A stretch of 64,000 bases of DNA, taken from Paenibacillus spongiae (GTDB taxonomy: Bacteria > Bacillota > Bacilli > Paenibacillales > Paenibacillaceae). Numbering within the stretch: the first letter of the stretch is position 1; each line of letters opens with the position of its first letter. The DNA lies in contig NZ_CP091430.1 in NCBI RefSeq assembly GCF_024734895.1, forward strand, positions 4,048,501 through 4,112,500. Reading direction: 5' to 3'. The translations under genes and the position numbers were made by a program. Below are positions 17,583 to 26,391 of this stretch, piece after piece. The notes beneath the pieces were generated by a model, which saw only the letters and a list, made by a program, of their open reading frames with translations, searched no databases and had not been told where the DNA came from.

Positions 17583-18622
17583 TAGTGCAGTTCCCTCCTT
17601 TCTTTACGCGATAAGTAAAGGAAGAATGGGACGCCAATGAGCGCAATGAACGCCCCGAGAGGCGTTTCGAACGGTGGATTTATCATTCTGGACGCCAGAT
17701 CGGCGAACATGACCAGCAGGCTCCCCAGCACCGCCGAGCACGGTATGATCCAGCGATAGTCGACGCCTACCAAGAAACGGGTCATATGAGGGATAATGAG
17801 TCCGATGAAGCCGACCGCACCAACGACCGATACGGCTGCACCCGCCAGTATCAAAACCAGCAGAGCTCCCAGAAGTTTAACCCACGCCGTTCGCAGCCCG
17901 AGTCCTTTGGCGACATCCTCACCGAGGCTGAGCATCGTTATCGAACGCGAGAGTACCAACGCACCGAGCATTGCCGCAGCAATCCAAGGTAACATAACCT
18001 TTAACTGGAACCATTTCGTGCCTGCAACGCCTCCCGCATACCAGAACGCGAGATCTTGGCCGATTCCAAAATATAACGCGATCCCTTCACTAAGGGCTGC
18101 GAGCAGCGCGCTAATCGCTGCACCGGAGAGCACTAGCCGGGCCGGCGTTAAGCCTCCTTTGGCCATCACGCCAATGCCATATACCAGACCGGTTCCTAAT
18201 CCTGCCCCCATGAACGAATACAAGATCAGATACATGAATGGAAGACCGGGGAAGAACGCAAAACAGAGGGTCAGCATGAAACCGGCTCCGGCATTGAGCC
18301 CTAGCAGGCCGGAATCCGCAAGCGGATTACGCGTCATTCCCTGCATGATCGCTCCGGCCACCGCGAAGCAAGCTCCAGTCACAGCCCCGCCAATGACACG
18401 GGGAAGTCTCAGTTCGTAAATGATCTGATGCTGAGTTACTTCGGGATTGAAATTAAATATGGCTTCCCACACCACAGCCAATTTAATATCGGCCGCTCCG
18501 AACGAGACGGACAACGATGTTCCTATCGCCAAGGCAATCAATCCGCCGAATATAATAAACGTCGCCGCCCATGGACGTGAACGAAGTCCATCCGTCTTTG
18601 AATTTTTAATGACGATTCCCAT
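17582..18622 (-). CDS. Iron-siderophore ABC permease, FecCD family (first)
   Basis: 346 aa. FecCD family signatures: YELRLPRVIGGAVTGACFAVAGAIMQG, NPLADSGLLGLNAGAGFML, and AVGFIGLIIPHMTRFLVGVDYRWIIP. It forms the permease heterodimer with the next gene. It follows the Btr-like regulator gene with a 97-base gap. Resembles FeuB/YfiZ-type permeases of bacillibactin or schizokinen uptake; the siderophore cannot be told from sequence. Confidence 0.93.
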   Translation of the reverse strand: MGIVIKNSKTDGLRSRPWAATFIIFGGLIALAIGTSLSVSFGAADIKLAVVWEAIFNFNPEVTQHQIIYELRLPRVIGGAVTGACFAVAGAIMQGMTRNPLADSGLLGLNAGAGFMLTLCFAFFPGLPFMYLILYSFMGAGLGTGLVYGIGVMAKGGLTPARLVLSGAAISALLAALSEGIALYFGIGQDLAFWYAGGVAGTKWFQLKVMLPWIAAAMLGALVLSRSITMLSLGEDVAKGLGLRTAWVKLLGALLVLILAGAAVSVVGAVGFIGLIIPHMTRFLVGVDYRWIIPCSAVLGSLLVMFADLASRMINPPFETPLGAFIALIGVPFFLYLSRKERRELH

Positions 18623-18719
18623 TTACTGTATACCCCTTATAAGCTATGAAGCTCGTTTCATTATTCAATAGTCACATACATACCAATCACGCCACCTCGG
18701 CACTAGCAAACCAGAATGA

Positions 18720-20345
18720 CTAAGCGAGCACTTTCATCACATCGTCAATCTTTTTGCCGTGTGAGAGGATACCGTAGTTCATCCAGGTTAGAAAATCCAC
18801 TTCATATACGAAGCCGTTCATCACTGCGGGCAGCTCCAGCCACGATTGTGATTGCAGAATCTTCCTTTCTTCGCCCTCTGTAATGGAATGGCGTTTGTCA
18901 AAAGTAATGAACAGATGATCGGCATCCAGCCGTTCAAGCCATTCCCCTTCCAGCACAATCTTACGGATATTCTTCGTCAGTTCCCCCACCAGAGGATGCG
19001 GAGCCAAGCCCAGATCCTTATACAGGACAGGTCCTGTATAGCCGTGATCCGGTCCCGAGTAAAGGCTGATTCCAAGTGCCGATATTCGCAGAAACGCGAC
19101 GGTTTGTCCACGTACCGAACGCATTAACGCCTGTTTCGCAGCATGCGCTTTCTGTTCGTATTGTGTAATAATCTCTTGAACCATGCCGGATTTGCCAAGC
19201 AGCTCCGCCGTTCTCTGCAGCGTCATGCGCCAATCCTCTTCCGGGTGGTTGATATGGTAGGTTGGGGCCAGCATGCCCAGTTGATCGTAAGACATCCATT
19301 TGTCCATGCCTTTATCGAGCATGATGAAATCCGGCTTATAACGGGATAATGTATCCACGTCATCAGCCGCCAGATCAATGACCGGGACATGATGAAGACC
19401 GAGATAGTCCTGTTTACCCCATTTGGAATGGGAGCACTGAACCACAGGCGTGATGCCCAGAGCTACGACAAAATCTTCAAGGAATGGAGCGAACACGCGA
19501 GTATGATTCCGATGATGACGTCGATATTGACCGGGGGTAATCCCCAGCTTCTGTTTAAAGCGGCGGTTAAAATAGTATTCATTATTGAAGCCGACATGCT
19601 GCGCGATATCGAATAAACGATCATCGGTCGTTAACAGCAGCTGCGACGCACGGTCAATTCGGACGCCGTTCAAATAGTCGAGCGGGATCTGGCCGGTAAT
19701 CTCTTTAAATATGCGCGTGTAGTGCCACCGTGCAACGTCAGCCAGATCCGCAAGCTGCTCCACGGTCCATGGCATTTGGTAGTGCTGCTGGATATGTTCG
19801 ATGGAATTCTCAACAGCTTGCCGCTTTAACAGGCTGCTCTGATCGGAACGATTTTGCTGGAATAGAAATCGCAGCAGCTCCTGGAACCGAACATGATTAT
19901 AGAAAGCTTCCAGCTCTTCTTTGGTATGGCGGTTCCTGTAGATCGCTTCCACGATTTCGATGCATTGAGAAAAAGGCCGGCACGAAATCTCCCCTTCGTA
20001 GAAGAATTGGCTGCCGTTTATCTGCTCACACTCGTCGGTCCTATGTAAATCCCATATTTTGAAGAGGAATTGATAGTAGGATAATCCCCGCTTCGCTTCG
20101 GATACGGTTATAAACGCAGTGCCAGGCTTGACTATAAAACATCTGCCCCGCTCCAAATGGAATTCCGATCCATCCATGATTATGGTGCCGGTTCCGCCCG
20201 TCATGACGAGCATGCTATAATCTGCATTCACCTGTCCGTTCTGCCGTCCATCCGAAGGCTGAACAATATAACGAATATCCAATAGTACGTGAACAATACT
20301 CCGGTAATTTGGGCTCAATGATTCCTTGGTCCTCATATGCATCAT
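18720..20345 (-). CDS. AraC regulator fused to a siderophore-binding domain (Btr type)
   Basis: 541 aa. Residues about 1-165 are a cupin-like arm domain, about 180-285 the double HTH of AraC regulators (LADLADVARWHYTRIFKE and FDIAQHVGFNNEYYFNRRF), and about 290-541 a FeuA/BtuF-like binding domain (FVVALGITPVVQ, GKQDYLGL). This layout is that of Btr of B. subtilis, which binds ferri-bacillibactin directly and activates the feu uptake genes. The binding half is clearly related to the lipoprotein encoded 88 bases upstream (both contain WGKQDYLGL at the same point). Expected role: siderophore-loaded activator of its own operon under Fur repression. Confidence 0.92.
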   Translation of the reverse strand: MMHMRTKESLSPNYRSIVHVLLDIRYIVQPSDGRQNGQVNADYSMLVMTGGTGTIIMDGSEFHLERGRCFIVKPGTAFITVSEAKRGLSYYQFLFKIWDLHRTDECEQINGSQFFYEGEISCRPFSQCIEIVEAIYRNRHTKEELEAFYNHVRFQELLRFLFQQNRSDQSSLLKRQAVENSIEHIQQHYQMPWTVEQLADLADVARWHYTRIFKEITGQIPLDYLNGVRIDRASQLLLTTDDRLFDIAQHVGFNNEYYFNRRFKQKLGITPGQYRRHHRNHTRVFAPFLEDFVVALGITPVVQCSHSKWGKQDYLGLHHVPVIDLAADDVDTLSRYKPDFIMLDKGMDKWMSYDQLGMLAPTYHINHPEEDWRMTLQRTAELLGKSGMVQEIITQYEQKAHAAKQALMRSVRGQTVAFLRISALGISLYSGPDHGYTGPVLYKDLGLAPHPLVGELTKNIRKIVLEGEWLERLDADHLFITFDKRHSITEGEERKILQSQSWLELPAVMNGFVYEVDFLTWMNYGILSHGKKIDDVMKVLA

Positions 20346-20432
20346 CCTCTTCGAGTAGGATTCGTTGTATATGTATGCAGAAAAGAAAGCTTATCCATGA
20401 GAATGAACAGCTTTCAATTCGATGTAAGGCTG

Positions 20433-21443
20433 CTATTTAACAAACCACGTTAACAAGTCATCGATTTTCATCGTGTTGGCTGTAATCGCCCCCGACTGCC
20501 AATGCGTCCGATCCGCCATATAGACCTGTCCGCTCTTGACCGCAGGAACCGACTTCCACATCGGACTGTCCAGCAGCTTAATCGCTTCCTTATTCTCCTC
20601 CGAAGTCCACGTTCCGTTAGAAGGAAATAGAATGATATGGTCCGCATCAAGCTCCGGAAGCTTCTCCTCGGATAGAATCTCATGGAATTCCGTCATATCT
20701 CTGACGAATGGATGCGGTGTTAGACCCATATCTTTGTAGATATTGCCGATGTAGCGGTTCTCGATGCCGAACAGCGCAAGCGTCTTATCGCCAACGTTCA
20801 GTCTTACTACCGCTACCGTTTCATTGCCAATGGCTTTCGTTAATTTAGCCTTGGCATCGTTTATCTTTTGCGAGTACTGCTCAAGAACAGTCTCGGCTTT
20901 TTCCGGAATGCCGAGCACATCGGCGATGGTCTTTAATATTTCGGGCGCATCCTGCAGAATCTCTTCCTTCAACCGGTAAGTCGGCGCGATCTTCGAGTAC
21001 TGCTCGTATTTGGCCGCATCGACGACTCCTTCGACGATAATCAGATCAGGACTGTATTCCAGAAGCGCCTCCAGGCTTCCGGTAATATCGAAGGTCGGTA
21101 CGTCCAATCCGAGGTAATCCTGTTTGCCCCAGCTTGGATGATACCACTGTACGACCGGCGTAACGCCGAGGGCCAGCAAATAGTCCTCTACATAAATACC
21201 TGCCACACGCTGAGGATTGACCGGTACTTCCACTTTTCCGAATTCATCTTCGACGATCCGGGTGGCTCCGTCATCGCTCTGTCCCGAATCACTTCCATCT
21301 TCCGACTTGTCATTTGTTTCAGCGTTCTGCTGCGTTACCGCGTTGTCCGCGGACTCCTCTTTGGCTCCGCAGCCTGTTAATGCGAATACGAATACAAGCA
21401 TGACCGCTATACTGATAACCATCCATTTACGCGAACTAAACAT
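20433..21443 (-). CDS. Ferric-siderophore-binding lipoprotein (FeuA/YfiY type)
   Basis: 336 aa from the ATG at 21443, five bases after GGAG. Signal peptide with lipobox LTGC (Cys25), then a linker rich in Asp, Glu and Ser, then the two-lobed class III binding domain: VEVPVNPQRVAGI, ALGVTPVVQWYHPSWGKQDYLGLD, and the C-terminal VPAVKSGQVYMADRTHW. Longer in-frame starts up to 21527 would put the Fur box inside the coding region, so 21443 is preferred. It delivers the ferric siderophore to the two FecCD permeases in the same operon. Confidence 0.93.
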   Translation of the reverse strand: MFSSRKWMVISIAVMLVFVFALTGCGAKEESADNAVTQQNAETNDKSEDGSDSGQSDDGATRIVEDEFGKVEVPVNPQRVAGIYVEDYLLALGVTPVVQWYHPSWGKQDYLGLDVPTFDITGSLEALLEYSPDLIIVEGVVDAAKYEQYSKIAPTYRLKEEILQDAPEILKTIADVLGIPEKAETVLEQYSQKINDAKAKLTKAIGNETVAVVRLNVGDKTLALFGIENRYIGNIYKDMGLTPHPFVRDMTEFHEILSEEKLPELDADHIILFPSNGTWTSEENKEAIKLLDSPMWKSVPAVKSGQVYMADRTHWQSGAITANTMKIDDLLTWFVK

Positions 21444-21498
21444 ACCGACTCCCACTCCTATACCCGTTGAATAATGGTTGAAATGATCGATCTCACTC

Positions 21499-21527
21499 AT
21501 AATGATAATCATTCTCATTTCATGCAA
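21499..21527 (-). promoter_or_regulatory. Promoter with overlapping Fur box
   Basis: The minus strand has TTGCAT (21527-21522), a 17-base spacer and CATTAT (21504-21499). Lying across it, AATGATAATCATTCTCATT (21501-21519) matches the 19-bp Fur box with its TGATAATNATTATCA core (14 of 15). Iron-loaded Fur would block the promoter of the siderophore operon. Confidence 0.8.
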
Positions 21528-21710
21528 CCTTATTTTATAGCATGAGATACGATCTTACAATACACATTCTCAAAGTATTTCTTATACAAATAGAAAGCTC
21601 CAATTTCCCAAAGAACGCGGCTTCGGTATCCTTGTACCTTCACACACCCGGAATGCCACAGCTCATCCATACTGGGAGTATTCATCTGTTCTAGTGCCGG
21701 TACGAAAATA

Positions 21711-21745
21711 CCAAAGAGCATGAAGAAAATCTTCATGCTCTTTGG
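21711..21745 (-). terminator. Perfect hairpin terminator
   Basis: CCAAAGAGCATGAAGA and TCTTCATGCTCTTTGG form a 16-bp stem with a 3-base loop; TATTTTC follows on the minus strand. It ends the crystallin-like gene transcript. Confidence 0.75.
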
Positions 21746-21759
21746 TATGCAGCTTAGAA

Positions 21760-22122
21760 TCAGACAGCTCTAAATCCAGGCGGAAGCGTGCCCGTTCTGC
21801 GAATCTCTCGAATTTGGCTCAACGTAAGCCGAATATTCGAAGAAATAAGAGATTCCGCGTCCTCTCCCCCAATAATATCGTCCAGATCGGCAATATTGCG
21901 GTTGCCGCGAAATACGCGGAAGTTCCCTTGGAAATTAGGACGGGTAAACAAAACCAGCGTTGCATTCGAGCTCGTAGAGAAGAAGCGGAGACTCTCAATA
22001 TCAAGGTTGTCCAAATTTCGGATGCCTAAATTTCCACGCCCTATACGGGATCTTCCCTGGAAATTTTCTTCAGTAAACACCGTCAGCCTTGGAAAAGTTT
22101 GCGAAACAGCAGGTTTTTTCAT
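21760..22122 (-). CDS. Small beta/gamma-crystallin-like protein
   Basis: 120 aa with two related halves, each starting with a strand and a FQG turn: LTVFTEENFQGRSRIGRGN (about 13-31) and LVLFTRPNFQGNFRVFRGN (about 56-74), followed by LDNLDIESLRFF and LDDIIGGEDAESLI. The Y/F-x-x-x-x-F-x-G spacing is the Greek-key signature of the beta/gamma-crystallin superfamily. The C-terminal tail (LTLSQIREIRRTGTLPPGF) is helical. No signal peptide; the start is preceded by AGGAGG. Function unknown; Ca-binding and spore or stress roles are known for some bacterial members, but the N/D-N/D-x-S/T calcium motif is not clear here. Confidence 0.6.
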   Translation of the reverse strand: MKKPAVSQTFPRLTVFTEENFQGRSRIGRGNLGIRNLDNLDIESLRFFSTSSNATLVLFTRPNFQGNFRVFRGNRNIADLDDIIGGEDAESLISSNIRLTLSQIREIRRTGTLPPGFRAV

Positions 22123-22359
22123 TCTCTATCACCTCCTCTGCATTCAATATATGAGAGGAACGTGATCTTGCTTAGACGTCCAACTATCGAATCTATGAAA
22201 ATATATTTTCATGACATGTCGCGAATCTCGTCAATCCAACCTATGGTGAAGCAAGAAATCAAACTTTTTAAGAAAATGATAAGAAATAATTACGCCTGAT
22301 TTAAGATCATCCTATTATTGTTAATTCGGTTGGTAAATATCGTTATGAGGTGAACGTAG

Positions 22360-23712
22360 ATGAAGAGAGAGAAAAGATTGTTCAAGCCAATAAAGCTTGC
22401 CATTTTATTGACTATCGCCGTTGTAATGTCTGTCGGCTGCAGCTCAATCGGCAGCGAGCCGGAGGAAGCCGAGCAGACGATCAAGGTGTTGTACTACGAT
22501 GAGGCCAGCTTCTACTCCCAATACGGGACCATTTTCAGTGCGCTGTATCCGAACATTAATATTGAAGTGATCTCGACTTCAGTTATCCCGTATGAGGAAG
22601 GCAAGGATATGGATAAACCGGTTATGGAGCTCATTGCGAACGAGAAGCCGGACGTATTATTTCTAGGTACGAATCAATATAAGCAATTAGCAGGTGAAGG
22701 TAACCTCTACGACCTCGATACGCTCATTGCCGAAAGCAAATACGATTTAACGGGAATTGCCCCAGGCGTCGTGGATTACATAAAATCGTTGAGCGGCGGC
22801 AAGCTGTATGGGATGGCTCCGAGCTATTACGGAAAAGCGGTTTATTATAATAAAGACCTATTTACCAAGCATAATATTCCGTTCCCCGAGGATCGAATGA
22901 GCTGGGAATCCCTTATCCAACTGGCCGAACGGTTTCCTGCTCATGAAGGAAGCGAGGATCGTACCTATGGATTGAAAGCGATGTACAGCAAGAATCTGCT
23001 TAGTCTCGGCAAAGAGATGGGAATTGCCCAAGGCCTGAGCTTCGTGAATGGAACAAGCAAGCAGCTGACCGTGAATACCGATGCCTGGAAAACCGTTTTC
23101 GCCAGCGCTTTGAAAGCCGTTCAATCGAAATCGTTATACTGGGAAGAGGAACAAGCACCGGCGATGGTGTCGTACGAAGACTATTTGCTTCGAGACCCTT
23201 TTATCAGCGGCAAGGTTGCCATGGTAATCGAAGGATATCCGTTCATCAACAATATCAAGCGGTCACAAGCGGCACATAAGGAGAAAGTCGTTCAGAACTG
23301 GGATGCCGTCACCGCTCCGGTTGACCCGTTGAATCCGGATGTAAGAAGCAATGATTCCATCTTCGAGCTGTTCGCCATTAACGCCAGTACGACGAACCCG
23401 GAAGCAGCTTGGAAATTCGTAGGCTATGTGACCGGCGATGAGTATGCCAGGGCCAATGCCAAATCGGCTTATACCAATCCGATCCGGATGAAATACATCA
23501 ATGATAACGAAGGGCATAATCTGCAGGCGTTCTACGCGATTAAGCCGGTCATATCGCTGTTTGATCAGGAGATGAGCAAGATGCCGAAGGATTTTCACCG
23601 GAAGTTATCCGATCATATGCAGCCCGAACTGAAAAAGGCGGCAGACGGCGACCAATCGGTATCGGACTCCCTGGACACCATTCAAACGAGCGGACAACTC
23701 CTTCTCGAGTAA
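22360..23712 (+). CDS. Orphan extracellular solute-binding lipoprotein (family 1)
   Basis: 450 aa, MalE-like. Signal peptide with lipobox-type end VMSVGC (Cys27), then the acidic linker SEPEEAEQTIKVLYYDEASF. Segments KPDVLFLGTNQYKQLAGEGNLYDLD, LSGGKLYGMAPSYYGKAVYYNKDLF and NASTTNPEAAWKFVGYVTG are typical of sugar-binding proteins of family 1. GAGGT lies 9 bases before the ATG. No permease gene is adjacent, so it either works with a distant transporter or acts as a sensor. It ends 72 bases before a hairpin shared with the convergent YkuK-family gene. Confidence 0.9.
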   Translation: MKREKRLFKPIKLAILLTIAVVMSVGCSSIGSEPEEAEQTIKVLYYDEASFYSQYGTIFSALYPNINIEVISTSVIPYEEGKDMDKPVMELIANEKPDVLFLGTNQYKQLAGEGNLYDLDTLIAESKYDLTGIAPGVVDYIKSLSGGKLYGMAPSYYGKAVYYNKDLFTKHNIPFPEDRMSWESLIQLAERFPAHEGSEDRTYGLKAMYSKNLLSLGKEMGIAQGLSFVNGTSKQLTVNTDAWKTVFASALKAVQSKSLYWEEEQAPAMVSYEDYLLRDPFISGKVAMVIEGYPFINNIKRSQAAHKEKVVQNWDAVTAPVDPLNPDVRSNDSIFELFAINASTTNPEAAWKFVGYVTGDEYARANAKSAYTNPIRMKYINDNEGHNLQAFYAIKPVISLFDQEMSKMPKDFHRKLSDHMQPELKKAADGDQSVSDSLDTIQTSGQLLLE

Positions 23713-23743
23713 CGCGTATGACCACCTTCCCCGAACAAAAATG

Positions 23744-23774
23744 GAAGCAGGTTGCCCGATGCGCAACTTGCTTC
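23744..23774. terminator. Bidirectional terminator
   Basis: GAAGCAGGTTGC pairs with GCAACTTGCTTC (one G-U); T-rich on both sides (TCCTCTT on plus, TTTTTG on minus). It separates the convergent binding-protein and YkuK-family genes. Confidence 0.75.
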
Positions 23775-23783
23775 TCCTCTTAA

Positions 23784-24356
23784 TTAAACGACTGGTATTT
23801 TGCTGCTCTTCGAATAACGGTCCGCATAAGAGGAAGCGCAATAGGAATCGGGCTTGATCACCGGCACCCATCCGATGGACTCCACGCGATTGATCATTTC
23901 CGCTACAAAATGGGCCGTTTTGCTCAATTGTTTATCTTGCCCGGCATCGATATGGATGGAGAAGTCAAGCGCGGCGTTTTGGTAGATGAACGGCAATACA
24001 ATATCTTCAAGCTGCTTCCTCTTGCAATCGTCAAAATAACAAGCAATCTCTTCACTTAAGCTGGTTTCGGTCGAAAGCTTGTCACGAACGGACATGATCT
24101 CGCGTGGAATAATCACCTGACGATTACACGCCCAGGCCCCTTTATTTTCCCGGCGGACGATGATCCCTGTAACCAGTTTCGTAAAACCCCGATGTACTTG
24201 ACTATCCGTGCCAATAATGAGATTGTAGCGAGCGCGCGGCTCCTTCAACATGAAATCTTCAATACGCGTAAATACCGTGTCCAGATCCATACCGCATTCT
24301 GTCGTGTTGGTAAATTCCATACTGTGAATCCAAGGAATCTTCAAGTTCCTGTTCAT
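23784..24356 (-). CDS. YkuK-family ribonuclease H-like protein (DUF458)
   Basis: 190 aa. The strand-turn YNLIIGTDSQVHRGFTKLVTGIIVRR is the first beta hairpin of an RNase H-like fold with the GTDSQ acidic motif, and FSIHIDAGQDKQLSKTAHFVAEMINRVESIGW provides the second acidic strand (HIDAG) of the DUF458/YkuK family. Members are widespread in Firmicutes; the biochemical role is not settled. The ending KPDSYCASSYADRYSK is conserved in the family. A single-gene unit between two terminators or gaps. Confidence 0.85.
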   Translation of the reverse strand: MNRNLKIPWIHSMEFTNTTECGMDLDTVFTRIEDFMLKEPRARYNLIIGTDSQVHRGFTKLVTGIIVRRENKGAWACNRQVIIPREIMSVRDKLSTETSLSEEIACYFDDCKRKQLEDIVLPFIYQNAALDFSIHIDAGQDKQLSKTAHFVAEMINRVESIGWVPVIKPDSYCASSYADRYSKSSKIPVV

Positions 24357-24506
24357 TTCATCACCTATCTTTGGCGGGTCTTCCTTCCTTTCGTCGATGT
24401 AATCATGTCATTAAGCTCCTCATGTTATATTAAATAAATATTCCACATTCTATGCGGTCGTGCATGTTTGTTCTTGTACGAGTCAGGCCTACTTCTATGC
24501 AAAATA

Positions 24507-24540
24507 GGGCAGCGGATCATATTCAGTGACCCTGCTGCCC
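24507..24540 (-). terminator. Terminator of the GH99-like gene
   Basis: GGGCAGC pairs with GCTGCCC (with inner GG/CC pairs), followed on the minus strand by TATTTTGC. Confidence 0.7.
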
Positions 24541-24548
24541 GCTTTAAC

Positions 24549-26252
24549 TTACATCTTGGTCGTAATACGCGGTTCGCCGATGAAGAAGGAATCGTATGCA
24601 GGCGTCGCTTGATCGCCCAGCTGCTCCTGTCCCCATCCGATCTTATAACGAACGGTTACTTGCTGACCGGCATATTCGCTTATGTCTACTGCCCGCTTCG
24701 GTTTCCAGCCCGCTTCGCCATCAATCCAATCATAGGCAGCCTGCTGGCCATTAATGAAAATGGTCACCGAGACGCCGTCGCTTGCCGCATTGACTTTGCC
24801 TGGGATATAAGTCAGATACAGCTTCTTCTCCTGCGGCAGTTGAGTCTGTACGTCGATATTAACCCAGCCGTTCTCCCCCTGCCATGCGGGATGAACCTTG
24901 AAACCGAGCCGGTCAGCCGGTTTATCAGCCGCTCCTTCATTCTGGCTGTACATATGCGCGATCTCGGTTGGCTGGATGTAATCGAAGACGGAGCCGTTGC
25001 TTAATCCTGCGTTCTCCGTGCCGCCCGCCAGCAGTGTGCTGAAGCTCCAATCCTGATTCATTCCTCTGAAATAGCCGAGCCATGAATGGTACAAATCCAC
25101 GGCAACCCATTTGTTCTCCTTCTCGTCCTTGTCTGGCTTCACCGGTTTGATCTTACCGTTCATATAACCTTCCGGAAGCTCGATAACGGGAAGCTGATGC
25201 GGCAAAGTGTCCGTCTTCATTAATTCACCGTTCGTGAACTTGTATAACTGCTCCTTCTGCTCTTCTTTATAATAGAAGCCTTCCTTATAGCCGCTCTTCA
25301 ACCCTGCGTACCCTTCAGTAAGCTTCTGATACCAATCCGGAGCGGGATCGCCATAGTAATCCAAATAGGCAGGTGCGGATGCATCGCGAGGCTCCACGGC
25401 TTCGATTCCCGTTTCCTCGGCATGATCGTTGAACGAAGCAATAATGACCGCTTCCGGATTGCTCCTGACGGCGTTCTTCCAAAGCTCTGTATACAGCCTG
25501 CCTCCTTCCCTTGCGATCGGAGTCGTACCGCGTCCCAAGTGTGCGGTATCCCAGCCGGGAGTAATGCCTGCTACCTCTTCATTGTTCTGGTCGCGGTCAA
25601 ACACCCAGCCCCATAGTCCCGTCTCCGGTGCAACCGGAGCGCCATCCGACACTTTGCCGGTTGCAAAGCGGACGGTGAAGCGTTCATCGTCCCACTTATA
25701 GAACCAGAACGGAGTCGTATAATCGACCAGAAGCGGTTTGCCCTTCCAATGGTAGTAGACGGGACTCTGCGCATATTGATGATAGATAAGGTCCGCTTCA
25801 GCCTGATGCGCCGCGGCATCGTTGGCTCCCCACTGGCCATAGCCAATGGCAAGCGCAAGCTTGGGTGCCGTCCCCTCCGGCATCGACTCCACGACACGGA
25901 AGATGCTGTCGATATTCGCAGCGATATTCCCGTTATCGTTGCCATGGCCATTCGTATCATCCAGAATGACAAAGTCGACACCGGCTTGCTTCATCCACTC
26001 CATATGGGCGCGGATCGTGTCTGCATCGCCGGAGCTGTAATCGCCTATGACGGGGCGGTAACGGGTCCAATCCGTCCAATGCGAGCTGAACGGAGACTCG
26101 TCATCCCACCATACGGTATACCACATGCCAATCTGGCTAGTGAACAAAGGCTGTTCCTCGTTGTTCCCGTTCTTGCCGGCGTATGCCGGTGTTGTTGTCA
26201 TGACAAGCAGCATTAAAATCACCCCTAACATGATTCCTCGCTTCTTCGTCAA
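24549..26252 (-). CDS. Secreted GH71/GH99-like glycoside hydrolase
   Basis: 567 aa from a TTG at 26252. The ATG at 26270 is unlikely because the only SD (GGGAGG) lies just downstream of it, ten bases before the TTG. The signal peptide ends TTTPAYAG. The catalytic-type barrel follows: FTSQIGMWYTVWWDDESPF, HMEWMKQAGVDFVILDDTNG, KPLLVDYTTPFWFYKWDDERF and AVIIASFNDHAEETG. This pattern matches the GH99-like (GH71/99) proteins that act on alpha-mannans or glucans. Residues after about 430 form a beta-rich accessory domain (VTIFINGQQAAYDWIDGEAGW). Substrate not resolvable. Alone between two terminators. Confidence 0.75.
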   Translation of the reverse strand: MTKKRGIMLGVILMLLVMTTTPAYAGKNGNNEEQPLFTSQIGMWYTVWWDDESPFSSHWTDWTRYRPVIGDYSSGDADTIRAHMEWMKQAGVDFVILDDTNGHGNDNGNIAANIDSIFRVVESMPEGTAPKLALAIGYGQWGANDAAAHQAEADLIYHQYAQSPVYYHWKGKPLLVDYTTPFWFYKWDDERFTVRFATGKVSDGAPVAPETGLWGWVFDRDQNNEEVAGITPGWDTAHLGRGTTPIAREGGRLYTELWKNAVRSNPEAVIIASFNDHAEETGIEAVEPRDASAPAYLDYYGDPAPDWYQKLTEGYAGLKSGYKEGFYYKEEQKEQLYKFTNGELMKTDTLPHQLPVIELPEGYMNGKIKPVKPDKDEKENKWVAVDLYHSWLGYFRGMNQDWSFSTLLAGGTENAGLSNGSVFDYIQPTEIAHMYSQNEGAADKPADRLGFKVHPAWQGENGWVNIDVQTQLPQEKKLYLTYIPGKVNAASDGVSVTIFINGQQAAYDWIDGEAGWKPKRAVDISEYAGQQVTVRYKIGWGQEQLGDQATPAYDSFFIGEPRITTKM

Positions 26253-26350
26253 CTTCCATTCGCCTCCCATCTTTTTTTCCTACATATGGCATCGCTTTCA
26301 ATTTCTATTATAAATCGTCGCGATTAAGAATTGAATTGATTTTATGGACA

Positions 26351-26384
26351 AAAAAAATGGATGATCGTCTTCTGATCATCCATT
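26351..26384 (-). terminator. Terminator of the DUF2935 gene
   Basis: AATGGATGATC pairs with GATCATCCATT; on the minus strand a run of eight Ts follows. Confidence 0.9.
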
Positions 26385-26391
26385 CGTATCA

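Noticed and set aside
21530..21736. A 68-aa minus-strand frame downstream of the crystallin-like gene
   Set aside because: It starts inside the terminator stem, has no SD and shows no family features, although its sequence (NTPSMDELWHSGCVKVQG) is not obviously random; a search against other genomes would settle it.
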